Below are positions 34,582 through 44,036 of a stretch of 64,000 nt of DNA, piece by piece. The notes below the pieces were generated by a model. It made no database searches and was not told where the DNA came from. It saw only the letters and a list, made by a program, of their open reading frames with translations. Made by a program: the position numbers and the translations under genes. Position 1 is the first letter of the stretch. The number at the start of each line of letters is the position of its first letter. The stretch comes from Zhuqueibacter pondensis (GTDB lineage Bacteria; Zhuqueibacterota; Zhuqueibacteria; Zhuqueibacterales; Zhuqueibacteraceae), in NCBI GenBank assembly GCA_034505955.1, contig JAPDQK010000014.1:1-64000 (forward strand). Reading direction: 5' to 3'.

Positions 34582-35427
34582 ATGGCCCGATTGAAAAAAT
34601 CGACTCCGCGCTGGAAATACGTTGTCATTTATGCGGTTCTCATTGTCGTCACCGCCGTCACGGTACTGCCCGTGGTTTTGGTTTTCGGGATTTCGTTGCG
34701 TCCCGGCAACATGTTGTGGACGACGGATTTGAGCCCGATCCCTGCCAACGCCACGTTCGAGGCGTATCGCGTGCTGTTTCAAGAGAAACCATTCTTTCGC
34801 TGGATCTTCAACAGCAGCGTAGTCTCTTTCATGGTGACCATCGTCGGGGTGTCCCTCGCCAGCACCGCCGGCTATGCCTTTTCACGTTATAAATTCGTCG
34901 GCCGCGAGGCCGGCATGATTGCACTGATCGCGACGCAAATGTTTCCGGTCACCATGCTGCTGCTGCCGCTGTTTCTCATGCTGATCAAACTGAAAGTCTA
35001 CGACACGTTTCTCGGCCTGGTGATTGCATATTCGGCAACCGCGCTGCCGTTCTGCATCTGGCAAATGAAGGGATACTATGACACGATTCCCTACAGCCTC
35101 GAGGAAGCCGCGGCGATCGACGGCTGCAGCCGGCTCAAGACGTTTTATCAAATAGTATTGCCGCTGGCCTCGCCGGCGCTGGTGATCACGGCGCTTTTCA
35201 GCTTCATGTCGGCATGGAGCGAATACCTGGTGGCGGCAGTCATTATCATTGACAAGCGGCTCTATACCCTGCCGCTGGGATTGAAACAGTTTCAATCCAA
35301 TTTTGATACCGAATGGGGTTTGTACGCCGCCGGTGCCGTCGTGGTCTGCATTCCGGTGGTGGCGTTGTTTCTCTTTCTCAGTCGCTGGTTGATTTCCGGA
35401 CTCACGCTTGGCAGTGTGAAAGGGTAA
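34582..35427 (+). CDS. Sugar ABC transporter permease, MalG type
   Basis: 281 aa from ATG 34582; earlier in-frame starts lie inside the MalF-type gene. Six transmembrane helices and the EAA loop YSLEEAAAIDGCSRLKTFYQIVLPLASPAL. AYSATALPFCIWQMKGYY is a typical MalG-side segment. It forms a heterodimeric channel with the preceding permease. The binding protein and ATPase must be encoded elsewhere. The NfeD-like gene starts 6 nt after the stop. Confidence 0.9.
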   Translation: MARLKKSTPRWKYVVIYAVLIVVTAVTVLPVVLVFGISLRPGNMLWTTDLSPIPANATFEAYRVLFQEKPFFRWIFNSSVVSFMVTIVGVSLASTAGYAFSRYKFVGREAGMIALIATQMFPVTMLLLPLFLMLIKLKVYDTFLGLVIAYSATALPFCIWQMKGYYDTIPYSLEEAAAIDGCSRLKTFYQIVLPLASPALVITALFSFMSAWSEYLVAAVIIIDKRLYTLPLGLKQFQSNFDTEWGLYAAGAVVVCIPVVALFLFLSRWLISGLTLGSVKG

Positions 35428-35433
35428 TCTGCA

Positions 35434-35862
35434 ATGACAAGGACCCCGCAACATTCTCTGGTGGTTTTGGCTGTTCTGCTTCTGTCGCTGACCGTGTTGT
35501 TCATGTTCGATGATGTGATTTTCTATTTGCTCTTCGAGCGTCTCTTCGGTTGGCGATTGAATCTGTTGGGCAAAATAGTTGTCGGTGCCCTCATCACCAT
35601 GCTCAATCTCGGCCTGGCGCTGCTCGTAATCAAAAGCTTGCAGGAGAAGCCGCAGACCGGCTCGGAAGGCATGATCGGCGAGCGCGGTGTCGTTGAAAGT
35701 GTGGCGCCGCCTTATCTTTGGGTAAAAGTGCGTGGTGAGTTGTGGCGTGCCAAATCGAATGAACCCCTGGCTGCCGGTGACGCAATCGTTGTTCGGCACC
35801 TGGAAGGTCTGACCCTGGAAGTTGAGCGCACCGACACCACCTCACATGGAGGCCGTCCATGA
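35434..35862 (+). CDS. NfeD-like membrane protein with OB-fold tail
   Basis: 142 aa. Two hydrophobic helices (about 9-27 and 45-68) precede a C-terminal OB-fold of the NfeD type: MIGERGVVESVAPPYLWVKVRGELWRAKSNEPLAAGDAIVVRHLEGLTLEVER. NfeD proteins usually work with stomatin/flotillin-like proteins in membrane microdomains; no such gene is next to it. The next gene starts within its stop (ATGA overlap). Confidence 0.8.
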   Translation: MTRTPQHSLVVLAVLLLSLTVLFMFDDVIFYLLFERLFGWRLNLLGKIVVGALITMLNLGLALLVIKSLQEKPQTGSEGMIGERGVVESVAPPYLWVKVRGELWRAKSNEPLAAGDAIVVRHLEGLTLEVERTDTTSHGGRP

Positions 35863-36425
35863 TTATTCTCGAGTATCTCTTTTGGATACTCTTCATCGGC
35901 TATTGCTACTTTGTCACGATGCGACTGCTGTGGATTTTTCAACAAGGTCCGGGTGAGGTTTTTTGGCAAAAACCCAATGCGAAAGTCTGTCATTTCGCGG
36001 CAGCGATTTTGTTTTTCATTGGCGCCCTGGTCTTGCTGCAAAACTTTCATGTGAAGTATTTGCTGATCTTGTTGACCATCGAATACCTGCTCATTGCCGG
36101 TTCCGCGGTGAAAGTGAGTGACCGCGGCATCCTGGCCAACGCGATGATGGCGCGCTGGCCGGAGGTGATACGCGCCCAATCCCTCGACGCCAGCGGTGAG
36201 GTCGTTATTGTCACCAGGCATTCCTGGCAGAGGATGCGTTTGAAAGTGCCTGCGGACAAGCAAGTCGCATTTCGTAAAATTCTCGCGGCCAAGGGTTTTA
36301 CCGTGATGGAAGACCGCAGCGAAAAATCCGAATCGTTCGCTCCTCCGGCTTCTGTGGACCTGACCGCCGAAGAAAAACATGTGCGCCCTGTTGGGGACAA
36401 CGTGGTGATCGAGAACCCTGCATAA
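35859..36425 (+). CDS. Membrane protein with PH-like cytoplasmic tail, unknown function
   Basis: 188 aa. A first helix (MIILEYLFWILFIGYCYFVTM) and one or two more (CHFAAAILFFIGALVLL, YLLILLTIEYLLIAGSA) are followed by KVSDRGILANAMMARWPEVIRAQSLD and a short strand-rich domain. The pattern resembles DUF5673-type proteins, but that is a loose match. It overlaps the NfeD-like gene by 4 nt, so the two probably work together at the membrane. Confidence 0.7.
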   Translation: MIILEYLFWILFIGYCYFVTMRLLWIFQQGPGEVFWQKPNAKVCHFAAAILFFIGALVLLQNFHVKYLLILLTIEYLLIAGSAVKVSDRGILANAMMARWPEVIRAQSLDASGEVVIVTRHSWQRMRLKVPADKQVAFRKILAAKGFTVMEDRSEKSESFAPPASVDLTAEEKHVRPVGDNVVIENPA

Positions 36426-36436
36426 AAGAACCACCC

Positions 36437-36844
36437 ATGTCCGAAATTTTTCATGAGCTTGTCTTTCACTTCGTCTTTGCCACCAAAGATCGAACCCCGA
36501 GTCTCATGCCATCAATTCAACGTCTTTTGTACAGCCATCTGCGTCAAGTTTGCAAGGAACTGCCGTGCGAATTGCATGAAATTGGCGGGACGGAAGATCA
36601 CCTGCATCTGCTTTTGAGCCTGCGACCTTCGCAGCGTATCGATGTGGTGGCTGATACGCTGAAAGCTGCCGGAGCCGAAATGATCAACAAATTGGCGCTC
36701 GGCAAAACCCTGGAATGGGAGGAAGGCTACGGCGTGCTCTCGCTTCGCAACAAGGATATCGAAATTGTAGCGGAATATATCCGCACCCAGCCGGAGCGGC
36801 ACCGAAAAGGCGACCTGATCGGCAAAATGGAGAGGACGAAGTAG
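36437..36844 (+). CDS. IS200/IS605-type (Y1) transposase, RAYT-like
   Basis: 135 aa. HUH/Y1 domain: HELVFHFVFATKDRTPSL, then DHLHLLLSLRPSQ with the metal-binding His-x-His pair, and the probable nucleophile Tyr in IVAEYIRTQPERH. The ending GKMERTK is short. It starts 11 nt after the previous gene with no tnpB and no clear IS ends, as expected of REP-associated tyrosine transposases that act on small palindromes. Short palindromic repeats are scattered through this window. Confidence 0.85.
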   Translation: MSEIFHELVFHFVFATKDRTPSLMPSIQRLLYSHLRQVCKELPCELHEIGGTEDHLHLLLSLRPSQRIDVVADTLKAAGAEMINKLALGKTLEWEEGYGVLSLRNKDIEIVAEYIRTQPERHRKGDLIGKMERTK

Positions 36845-37121
36845 ACGGTTATTCGTCGCTTTTCACCGGTTACGTCGTCGAGTTGGCTGGATTATCTCAT
36901 GCCCCTGCTATAAACAAAAAAGGCCATGTTACGGGAAAGAATAAAATGTTTGACTTCTTTTTAAAATTTATGAAATTTCCATTTGATTGAGCAACAAGAA
37001 GCCAAAGTAAAATGGCTGTGATCATTAAAAAAATGCCATATTTGATTCAGGCTCTACGTATTCCTGTATTCACCCGCAGTTGGCAGGAAATCTCGCACTC
37101 GGTGAACCCTTGCCATAACCT
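36845..37121. other. Gap after the transposase
   Basis: AT-rich DNA without a convincing gene or strong hairpin. A short frame at 37012-37239 overlaps the next ORF in another frame and is probably not coding. Confidence 0.4.
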
Positions 37122-37352
37122 ATGGAATTCGGTACCGCCAAAGAGGGTGAAAGTGTTGTGGCCAAAGGAAGAGCGACTCTCAACTTCTATATTGGTGATT
37201 ACCGCTTCTCCGATGAATTCATGGTCATCGAGGGGTTGAGTAATGGGGTGATCATCGGCGCCGTCACTCTGCAAAAATGGCGACTCAAGCTGGACTTTGA
37301 AAGAGACGAGATCATCATCGATCCGAGGGTAACGAAGCTCTGGCTGCTGTGA
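37122..37352 (+). pseudogene. C-terminal piece of a clan-AA aspartic-protease-like protein
   Basis: 76 codons: GRATLNFYIGDYRFSDEFMVIEGLSNGVIIGAVTLQKWRLKLDFERDEIIIDP. The ending IIGAVTLQ...LKLDFERDEIIIDP resembles the second half of small retropepsin-like proteins often encoded in toxin-antitoxin-like settings. The DTGA catalytic half is missing upstream, where several frames are closed. A degraded gene is most likely. Confidence 0.4.
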
Positions 37353-37566
37353 ATAGTCCTTTTCATCATTTGGCTCTTGTTTAGCCACGCTTGGATGAAT
37401 TTGTGAAACCTATTGCGCTGTTTCTGCTGGCATTCGACGGGCGGTTTTCTTTTTACTCGCCTCTTGCAATTTATCCCTGCTCCCTCTTTTCTTTTCTGTA
37501 AAATCTTCGTATATTGTTTTTTGGTCGAATTCCTCATTTTCCCAAACGAGCTTTGTAAACGCAATC

Positions 37567-40500
37567 ATGGCTGAAAAAGAGTACATCCTCATCAAAGGTG
37601 CCCGCGAGCACAATCTCAAAAATATCGACGTTGAAATCCCACGCAATAAATTTGTCGTTATTACCGGACTCTCCGGCTCCGGCAAGTCATCCCTTGCTTT
37701 TGATACGATTTATGCCGAAGGCCAGCGCCGCTACGTGGAATCCCTCTCCGCGTATGCCCGCCAATTTCTTGGCCTGATGGAAAAGCCCGACGTCGATTAC
37801 ATCGAAGGCCTCTCTCCGGCGATTTCAATCGAGCAGAAAACCAGCAGCCGCAACCCGCGGTCGACGGTCGGCACTGTGACCGAGATTTACGACTATCTGC
37901 GCTTGCTCTTCGCACGCATCGGCGTGCCGCACTGCTACAATTGCGGCAAACGCATCGAGCGCCAGACCGTGCAACAGATGGTCGATGCGATCTTGGAATT
38001 GCCGCAAGGTACACGGTTTCAAGTGCTGGCGCCGGTGGTGCGTGGACGCAAAGGCGAATACCGCGAAATTTTTGATGGCGCTCGCCGCGAGGGTTATGTG
38101 CGCGTGCGCGTCGACGGCGAAGTGAAAGACCTCGCCAACGAAATAAAACTCGATAAAAACAAAAAGCACAATATCGAGATCGTCGTCGACCGGCTCATTC
38201 GTGAAGAGGGAATCAAAACGCGATTGACCGATTCTCTCGAAACCGCGCTGCATCTTGCCAATGGCCTCGTTGTCATTGACGTCGTTGGCCAAAAAGAAAT
38301 TTTGTTTTCCGAGCATTTTGCTTGCGTGGATTGCGGCATTTCGGTCGAAGAACTGGCGCCGCGCATGTTTTCTTTCAACTCGCCGTATGGCGCCTGTCAA
38401 GCTTGCAATGGTCTCGGCACCACCTTGGAAGTCGATCCGGATCTCGTGGTGCCCGATCCCAAACTCTCGATTGCCGAGGGTGCCATTGAAACCTGGGGCG
38501 AAAGTCAAGATGGTTGGTATTACAGCCAACTGAAAACCGTGGCCAGGGAATTCGGCTTTTCTCTCAATACACCGTGGGAAAACCTCACCAAAGAGCAGAA
38601 GAAAATCGTGTTGTATGGCTCCGGCGACCGGGAATTGCGCTTTGCCTATGAGCGTGGCGATGGCAAAGTGCAGGCACAATTCACCGCAAAATACGAAGGT
38701 GTGATTCCCAATCTCATGCGCCGTTACAAACAAACCGATTCGTCCTATATTCGCACCTGGATCGAGAGTTTTATGAATATCAAGCCGTGCCCGGCGTGTC
38801 AGGGTGCGCGCCTGCGGCCGGAAGTGCTGGCAGTGAAAATTCGCGGAAAGAATATCTTCGAGGTCACGCAAATGTCGGTTCATGGTGCATTGAATTTCTT
38901 CAATCGACTCGACTTGACCCCTCGCGAAATGACCATCGCCCATCAAATCATGAAAGAGGTGCGCGAGCGCCTCGGTTTTCTCGTCAATGTCGGACTGGAC
39001 TATCTCACGCTCGACCGCAATGCCGGCACGCTTTCCGGCGGCGAGGCGCAACGCATTCGGCTGGCCACGCAAATCGGCTCCCAACTCGTCGGCGTGCTTT
39101 ATATTCTTGATGAGCCGTCCATCGGTTTGCACCAGCGCGACAATCGCCGGCTCATTGACACGCTGTGCCGGTTGCGCGATCTCGGCAATACTGTTGTGGT
39201 CGTCGAGCATGATCATGAGACGATTGATTCCGCGGATTGGGTGATTGACCTCGGGCCCGGCGCTGGCATCGCTGGCGGCTATGTGGTTGCCACTGGCACA
39301 CCGGAAGAGGTGGCACAAAATGAGAAATCGCTCACCGGCGCTTATCTGGCCGGTCGGAAATATATTCCGGTTCCGTTGCGCCGGCGTAACGGCAACGGCG
39401 CGCATCTCGAGCTCATCGGTGCGAGCGGGAATAATCTCAAAGAGGTAAATGTCAAAATTCCGCTCGGGATATTCACCTGCATCACTGGCGTTTCTGGCTC
39501 CGGCAAATCGACGTTGATCAACGAGACACTTTATCGCGTCCTTGCCCGCGAGATCAGCGGTGCGAAAAATCAGCCGTTGCCGTTTCGCAAATTGCAGGGT
39601 TTACAATATATCGACAAAGTTATCGATATTGACCAATCACCCATCGGTCGCACGCCGCGCAGCAATCCGGCAACATACACCGGACTGTTCACCGACATTC
39701 GCGATCTGTTCGCGCAAACGCAGGAGGCGAAAATTCGCGGCTACAAACCGGGACGTTTCAGCTTCAACGTGAAAGGCGGCCGCTGCGAGGCCTGTCAGGG
39801 CGATGGCATCATCAAAATCGAAATGCACTTCCTGCCGGATGTTTACGTGACCTGCGAAGCGTGTAAAGGCAAACGCTACAACCGCGAAACCCTCGAAGTG
39901 AAATACAAAGGGATGTCGATTGCCGAAGTTTTGGATATGACGGTGAGCCAGGCGCTGGAGTTTTTCCAGCACGTTCCGACGCTGAAGCGGAAGCTTCAAA
40001 CTCTTTACGACGTTGGGCTCGGTTATATTCACCTCGGCCAGCAAGCCACGACACTCTCCGGCGGCGAAGCCCAGCGCGTGAAACTCGCCACCGAACTTTC
40101 GCGCGTGGCCACAGGTCGCACGGTTTATATTCTCGACGAGCCGACCACGGGCTTGCACTTTGAAGACGTAAAGATGCTGCTCAATGTGCTCAATCGTCTG
40201 GTGGACATGGGCAACACCGTGATCGTCATCGAACACAATCTCGATGTGATCAAAACTGCTGATTACATCATCGACCTTGGTCCGGAGGGAGGCGAGGCCG
40301 GCGGACGCATCGTTGCCGCCGGCACGCCGGAGGAGGTGGCACAAGTGCCGGAATCTTACACCGGAAAATTTTTGGCCGACATTCTCAAAAATGCAATACG
40401 AGAAGATATGAGCAGCGGGAATGGCAAGTTCATCGCGGAGGTTCCGGATCGTCCGCTGCGCAAATTGGAATCCGAAGTGGAATGGAAGAAGCGCACTCGC

Positions 40501-40590
40501 AAGGTGGTGAAGGTGGTGATGGAGGATGATGGAGATGAAGAGATGCCAAGTGGCCGCCGGAGAAAGAGCGGGAGGCCGAGGAAGAGGTAG
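37567..40590 (+). CDS. uvrA: Excinuclease ABC subunit A
   Basis: 1007 aa. Two ABC ATPase halves, with Walker A GLSGSGKSS near residue 35 and GVSGSGKST near 641. ABC signatures (LSGGEAQRIRLA, LSGGEAQRVKLA) and zinc-binding Cys pairs (CYNCG, CVDCG, CPACQG, CEACQGDG, CEACKG) are present. It scans DNA for bulky damage with UvrB in nucleotide-excision repair. It is longer than usual (~940): the last ~60 residues form an acidic stretch (EDDGDEEMP) then a basic RRRKSGRPRKR with a GRP core resembling an AT-hook. Confidence 0.96.
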   Translation: MAEKEYILIKGAREHNLKNIDVEIPRNKFVVITGLSGSGKSSLAFDTIYAEGQRRYVESLSAYARQFLGLMEKPDVDYIEGLSPAISIEQKTSSRNPRSTVGTVTEIYDYLRLLFARIGVPHCYNCGKRIERQTVQQMVDAILELPQGTRFQVLAPVVRGRKGEYREIFDGARREGYVRVRVDGEVKDLANEIKLDKNKKHNIEIVVDRLIREEGIKTRLTDSLETALHLANGLVVIDVVGQKEILFSEHFACVDCGISVEELAPRMFSFNSPYGACQACNGLGTTLEVDPDLVVPDPKLSIAEGAIETWGESQDGWYYSQLKTVAREFGFSLNTPWENLTKEQKKIVLYGSGDRELRFAYERGDGKVQAQFTAKYEGVIPNLMRRYKQTDSSYIRTWIESFMNIKPCPACQGARLRPEVLAVKIRGKNIFEVTQMSVHGALNFFNRLDLTPREMTIAHQIMKEVRERLGFLVNVGLDYLTLDRNAGTLSGGEAQRIRLATQIGSQLVGVLYILDEPSIGLHQRDNRRLIDTLCRLRDLGNTVVVVEHDHETIDSADWVIDLGPGAGIAGGYVVATGTPEEVAQNEKSLTGAYLAGRKYIPVPLRRRNGNGAHLELIGASGNNLKEVNVKIPLGIFTCITGVSGSGKSTLINETLYRVLAREISGAKNQPLPFRKLQGLQYIDKVIDIDQSPIGRTPRSNPATYTGLFTDIRDLFAQTQEAKIRGYKPGRFSFNVKGGRCEACQGDGIIKIEMHFLPDVYVTCEACKGKRYNRETLEVKYKGMSIAEVLDMTVSQALEFFQHVPTLKRKLQTLYDVGLGYIHLGQQATTLSGGEAQRVKLATELSRVATGRTVYILDEPTTGLHFEDVKMLLNVLNRLVDMGNTVIVIEHNLDVIKTADYIIDLGPEGGEAGGRIVAAGTPEEVAQVPESYTGKFLADILKNAIREDMSSGNGKFIAEVPDRPLRKLESEVEWKKRTRKVVKVVMEDDGDEEMPSGRRRKSGRPRKR

Positions 40591-40617
40591 TCACTTCATT
40601 AAAACAAAAAATGCAAT

Positions 40618-40648
40618 AAGCGCAGGGTAAAAATTCGCTTGCGCTTTT
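40618..40648 (+). terminator. Probable uvrA terminator
   Basis: AAGCGCA (40618-40624) and TGCGCTT (40640-40646) pair, followed by TT, 28 nt after the uvrA stop. The stem is short and the loop 15 nt. Confidence 0.5.
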
Positions 40649-40835
40649 CAGGCGCACAAATTAAATTGACAGCCGGAGACGGGTCAGTAGGATGAACTTT
40701 TTATCATCATCAAATCTGCACATGGCCGGAGGAAGCGATCAGATTGGAGAATAAATTAGCCGAAGATTGGTTTCTGGATCGGTTGAGGGTCACCAATGAT
40801 GGAACAACAACATTTCACAAGCCGAGGAGATGCTC

Positions 40836-41963
40836 ATGAGAAATCCTGATCTGCTCGAGAAGACAGCCAGCAAGCTTTCCGAAGTTGGGAATTCGCTGAA
40901 AACCAAACCTGCTCTCATCGGCCTGGACGGTTTTGTCGATGAGATCGTCCGCATGGTCGATAAACGCCAATCGCTGACGGAATTTTCGACCATTCCGACT
41001 TTATCCGCGCTGGCGGACCGCATTGCGCACGCCGCCGGCAAAAGTGCGAACATCGAGCTGGTGGTGCAAAAAATGAAGCTCGGCGGCAACGGGCCGATCA
41101 TGGCCAATGCCCTTGCGGCTTTTGGCGTTCCCGTGACTTATATCGGCAATCTCGGCTATCCGACGCTGCATCCGGTGTTCGAGGAGCTGGCCAAGCGCGC
41201 CAGGGTGATTTCCATCGCCAACCCGGGACACACCGACGCGTTGGAATTTGATGACGGCAAGCTGATGCTGGGTAAAATCGAATCGCTCAATGATATCACA
41301 TGGGAAAATCTCATGCAGCGTGTCGGCGAGCAGAAGCTAGTCCAACTCCTGTCCGACGCACAACTTGTCGGGTTGGAGAATTGGACCATGATTCCGTACA
41401 TGTCCGACATCTGGGAAAACCTCTTGCAAAAAATTTGTCCGCGGCTTCCGGATGCCTGTAAAAATCATTTCATCTTTTTCGATCTCGCTGATCCGGCCAA
41501 ACGCCTGGCCGAAGATATTCGTGCAGCGCTGGAGCTGATTGCCAGCTTCCAAAATTATTTTCAAGTCATTTTGGGCACGAATGAGAAAGAAGGCTTCGAG
41601 ATTGCCGAGGTGCTCGGCGTCAAACAACCGAACAATCAGAAGGAGGCCATGAGGCGCATGGCGCAAGAGATTCGCAACAAACTCGGTGTGTACAATGTTA
41701 TCATTCATCCGACGCAATACGCCGTTGCCGCCTCCGCTGAGGAGGTCAAACTCATCGATGGCCCGTGGGAACCGAAGCCGCTCATCTCCACCGGCGCCGG
41801 CGATCATTTCAACGCTGGTTTTTGTCTTGGCCAACTTTTGGGATTTGACTTGGAAATGTCGCTGCTCACGGGCGTAACCACTTCAGGATTTTATGTGCGA
41901 ACGGCAAAGAGTCCCGATCTTGAGGATCTGATAAGTTTTATGAAAAACTGGCCGACACCATGA
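40836..41963 (+). CDS. PfkB family carbohydrate kinase
   Basis: 375 aa from ATG 40836, six bases after GAGGAG; ATG 40830 overlaps that site. The PfkB/ribokinase fold shows LIGLDGFVDEIVRMVD at the start, KLGGNGPIMANALAAFGVPVTYIGNLG, and the phosphate-transfer motif ISTGAGDHFNAGFCLG with the catalytic Asp. The middle insert (ITWENLMQRVGEQKLVQLLSDAQLVGLENW) is larger than in standard ribokinases. The sugar substrate cannot be named. Confidence 0.88.
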   Translation: MRNPDLLEKTASKLSEVGNSLKTKPALIGLDGFVDEIVRMVDKRQSLTEFSTIPTLSALADRIAHAAGKSANIELVVQKMKLGGNGPIMANALAAFGVPVTYIGNLGYPTLHPVFEELAKRARVISIANPGHTDALEFDDGKLMLGKIESLNDITWENLMQRVGEQKLVQLLSDAQLVGLENWTMIPYMSDIWENLLQKICPRLPDACKNHFIFFDLADPAKRLAEDIRAALELIASFQNYFQVILGTNEKEGFEIAEVLGVKQPNNQKEAMRRMAQEIRNKLGVYNVIIHPTQYAVAASAEEVKLIDGPWEPKPLISTGAGDHFNAGFCLGQLLGFDLEMSLLTGVTTSGFYVRTAKSPDLEDLISFMKNWPTP

Positions 41964-41995
41964 ACCTGTCGGAACCAACCCAAGTCGGAGGAACC

Positions 41996-42361
41996 ATGCC
42001 TCATCATTTTATTCATGTTGAAATTCCTTGTACGGATTTCGACAAAGCCAGGGAATTTTACGAAGGTGTCTTCGGCTGGAAAACCAGCTATGTGCCGGAG
42101 ATGGATTACATGCTCTTTGAAACCGGCGGTGGCCTGGAGGGTGGATTCTACAAATCGCCGGAGCATGCCGGTCGACAAGGTGTGGTCAATTATATTGAAG
42201 TGGAAGACATCGAAAAAACCCTGGAAGCCATTCATCGTCACGGCGGGCGAACCATTGTGCCGCAAACCTGCGTGGCGGAGTCCGGCTGGTTCGCGCTGTT
42301 TGGCGATCAAGACGGTAATGTGTTGGGGCTGTGGAAAGAAATCGACAAGGTGACCTCTTAA
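41996..42361 (+). CDS. VOC-superfamily (glyoxalase/dioxygenase fold) protein
   Basis: 121 aa from ATG 41996 with GGAGG upstream; an earlier ATG at 41960 overlaps the kinase stop. A single-domain vicinal-oxygen-chelate fold: HFIHVEIPCTDFDKAREFYEGVFGWKT, LEGGFYKSPEH, NYIEVEDIEKTLEAIHRHGGRTIVP, and WFALFGDQDGNVLGLWK. Such proteins bind a metal and act on small molecules or resistance substrates; none can be specified. It lies 33 nt after the kinase and is probably co-transcribed. Confidence 0.83.
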   Translation: MPHHFIHVEIPCTDFDKAREFYEGVFGWKTSYVPEMDYMLFETGGGLEGGFYKSPEHAGRQGVVNYIEVEDIEKTLEAIHRHGGRTIVPQTCVAESGWFALFGDQDGNVLGLWKEIDKVTS

Positions 42362-42775
42362 TCCCGATAATTCATGAGCCACATTTTCAGGCTTGAGCCA
42401 ACCCCGTGAGATAATAAGCGCAACAACAGTATCTCACGGGGTCGATTTACGCACCGCGTGAATTATCGGGGTTAAAAGAAATCAACCGGGAATTACAGAA
42501 TGTTTCAGATCTTGGTGATCAAAGCGAGCATAGTGAAGCAATCTCAAGAAAGGAAGAAACCTCGCCCCACTCGCGATGACAGTTCTTCACCGGTGAATGA
42601 GACTTTACGATTGGGGCAGACCCGGCGAATCGGCGCCACCGTAAAAAAAATGAAATGATTTTGGGGTCGCTATCGCGGAGATGTTGCTTTTTATGGAAAA
42701 TTTTCTTATTGTTTTCATAATGCGGTGCACGTTTGCGCCAAGTGCCGAGTTGTTTCATTTTCGCCACAATCAGAC
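42362..42775. repeat. Gap containing a nested perfect palindrome
   Basis: Outer arms CCCGATAATTCA (42363-42374) and TGAATTATCGGG (42459-42470) are perfect complements. Inside them CCCCGTGAGATA (42402-42413) pairs perfectly with TATCTCACGGGG (42430-42441). The structure starts one base after the VOC stop codon. It may terminate transcription or be a small palindromic mobile unit. The rest of the gap shows nothing clear. Confidence 0.7.
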
Positions 42776-43942
42776 ATGGCCGACCTCAACCCGATTGACT
42801 TTTATAATACCGAAGCGCTTTTTTCCGCCGAGGAAAAAGCCGTTCGCGATCAGGTGCGGGAGTTCGTTAGAAAAGAGGCTGTCCCGATTATTCGTGATCA
42901 TTTCCGTGCCGGCACGTTTCCGCAGGAGCTGATCAAGCCGATTGGCGAGATGGGATTGTTGGGCGCCAATTTGCATGGCTATGAATGTCCGGGACTGAAT
43001 AATGTTGCCTATGGGTTGATCATGCAAGAGCTGGAGTGGTGTGATTCCGCCTTGCGCAGCCTGGCCTCGGTGCAGGGTGGTCTGGTGATGTATCCGATCT
43101 GGGCTTTTGGCTCGGAAGAACAGAAAAATAAATACTTGCCCAAATTGGCAAGAGCGGAAATAATCGGCTGTTTCGGTCTCACCGAGCCGGACTTTGGATC
43201 GAATCCGGCGGGAATGGCGACGCACGCATACAAGACCGCCAATGGTTATGTGCTGAACGGCAGGAAAATGTGGATCACCAACGGCACATTGGCGGAGATT
43301 GCAGTGGTGTGGGCAAAACTTGATGGACATGTTCGAGGTTTTATCGTTGAGAAGGGTACCAAGGGATTTGCCGCGAAGGCGATGCACGGCAAGCTTTCTT
43401 TGCGCGCTTCGGATACCGCCGAGTTGTTGCTGGATGATTGTTTCGTTCCGGAAAATGCGATTTTGCCGAAATCCGATGGCATCAAATCGCCGTTGAGCTG
43501 CCTGACGCAAGCGCGTTACGGTATTGCCTGGGGTGTGCTCGGCGCCGCGCGCGCCTGTTACGAGGAGGCTTTGCGGTACGCACAAAATCGGATTCAGTTT
43601 GACAAGCCGATTGCCGCGTTCCAACTGACGCAGGAAAAGTTTGCCCACATGGTGAGCGAAATCACCAAAATGCAGTTGCTTTGTTTGCAGCTCGGGCGCA
43701 TGAAAGATGAGGGCACGATCCATCCGGCCCAGGTCAGCCTCGCCAAACGCAACAATTGTCATCACGCTTTGGAGATTGCGCGCATGTGCCGCGAGATTCT
43801 CGGCGCGAACGGCATCATTGATGATTATGTTTGCATGCGCCATGCCGTCAATCTCGAGAGTGTCAAAACCTACGAAGGAACGCACGAAATTCATACTTTG
43901 ATTCTCGGGCAGGCTGTTACAGGAATTGCCGCATTTGAATAA
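42776..43942 (+). CDS. Acyl-CoA dehydrogenase, glutaryl-CoA dehydrogenase-like
   Basis: 388 aa from ATG 42776 (MADLNPIDFYNTEALFS). All acyl-CoA dehydrogenase parts are present: GLLGANLHGYECPG, the FAD-binding GCFGLTEPDFGSNPAGM and WITNGTLAEIAVVWAK, YGIAWGVLGAARACYEEAL, REILGANGIIDDY, and the catalytic base Glu in KTYEGTHEIHTLILG. This C-terminal Glu position and overall pattern match glutaryl-CoA dehydrogenases, though a related acyl-CoA substrate is possible. It would feed electrons to ETF. It stands alone. Confidence 0.88.
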   Translation: MADLNPIDFYNTEALFSAEEKAVRDQVREFVRKEAVPIIRDHFRAGTFPQELIKPIGEMGLLGANLHGYECPGLNNVAYGLIMQELEWCDSALRSLASVQGGLVMYPIWAFGSEEQKNKYLPKLARAEIIGCFGLTEPDFGSNPAGMATHAYKTANGYVLNGRKMWITNGTLAEIAVVWAKLDGHVRGFIVEKGTKGFAAKAMHGKLSLRASDTAELLLDDCFVPENAILPKSDGIKSPLSCLTQARYGIAWGVLGAARACYEEALRYAQNRIQFDKPIAAFQLTQEKFAHMVSEITKMQLLCLQLGRMKDEGTIHPAQVSLAKRNNCHHALEIARMCREILGANGIIDDYVCMRHAVNLESVKTYEGTHEIHTLILGQAVTGIAAFE

Positions 43943-44036
43943 TGCTTGATCACGGATACCGGACACTCGATTCTGAGCACAACACCAGCATCGAGGATCC
44001 AGGATCATGCATCCAGTCAATTTTTAGGAGGACCGT

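Noticed and set aside
42770..44020. Long leftward frame of 416 codons
   Set aside because: Antisense to the acyl-CoA dehydrogenase; product is low-complexity and unlike any family.
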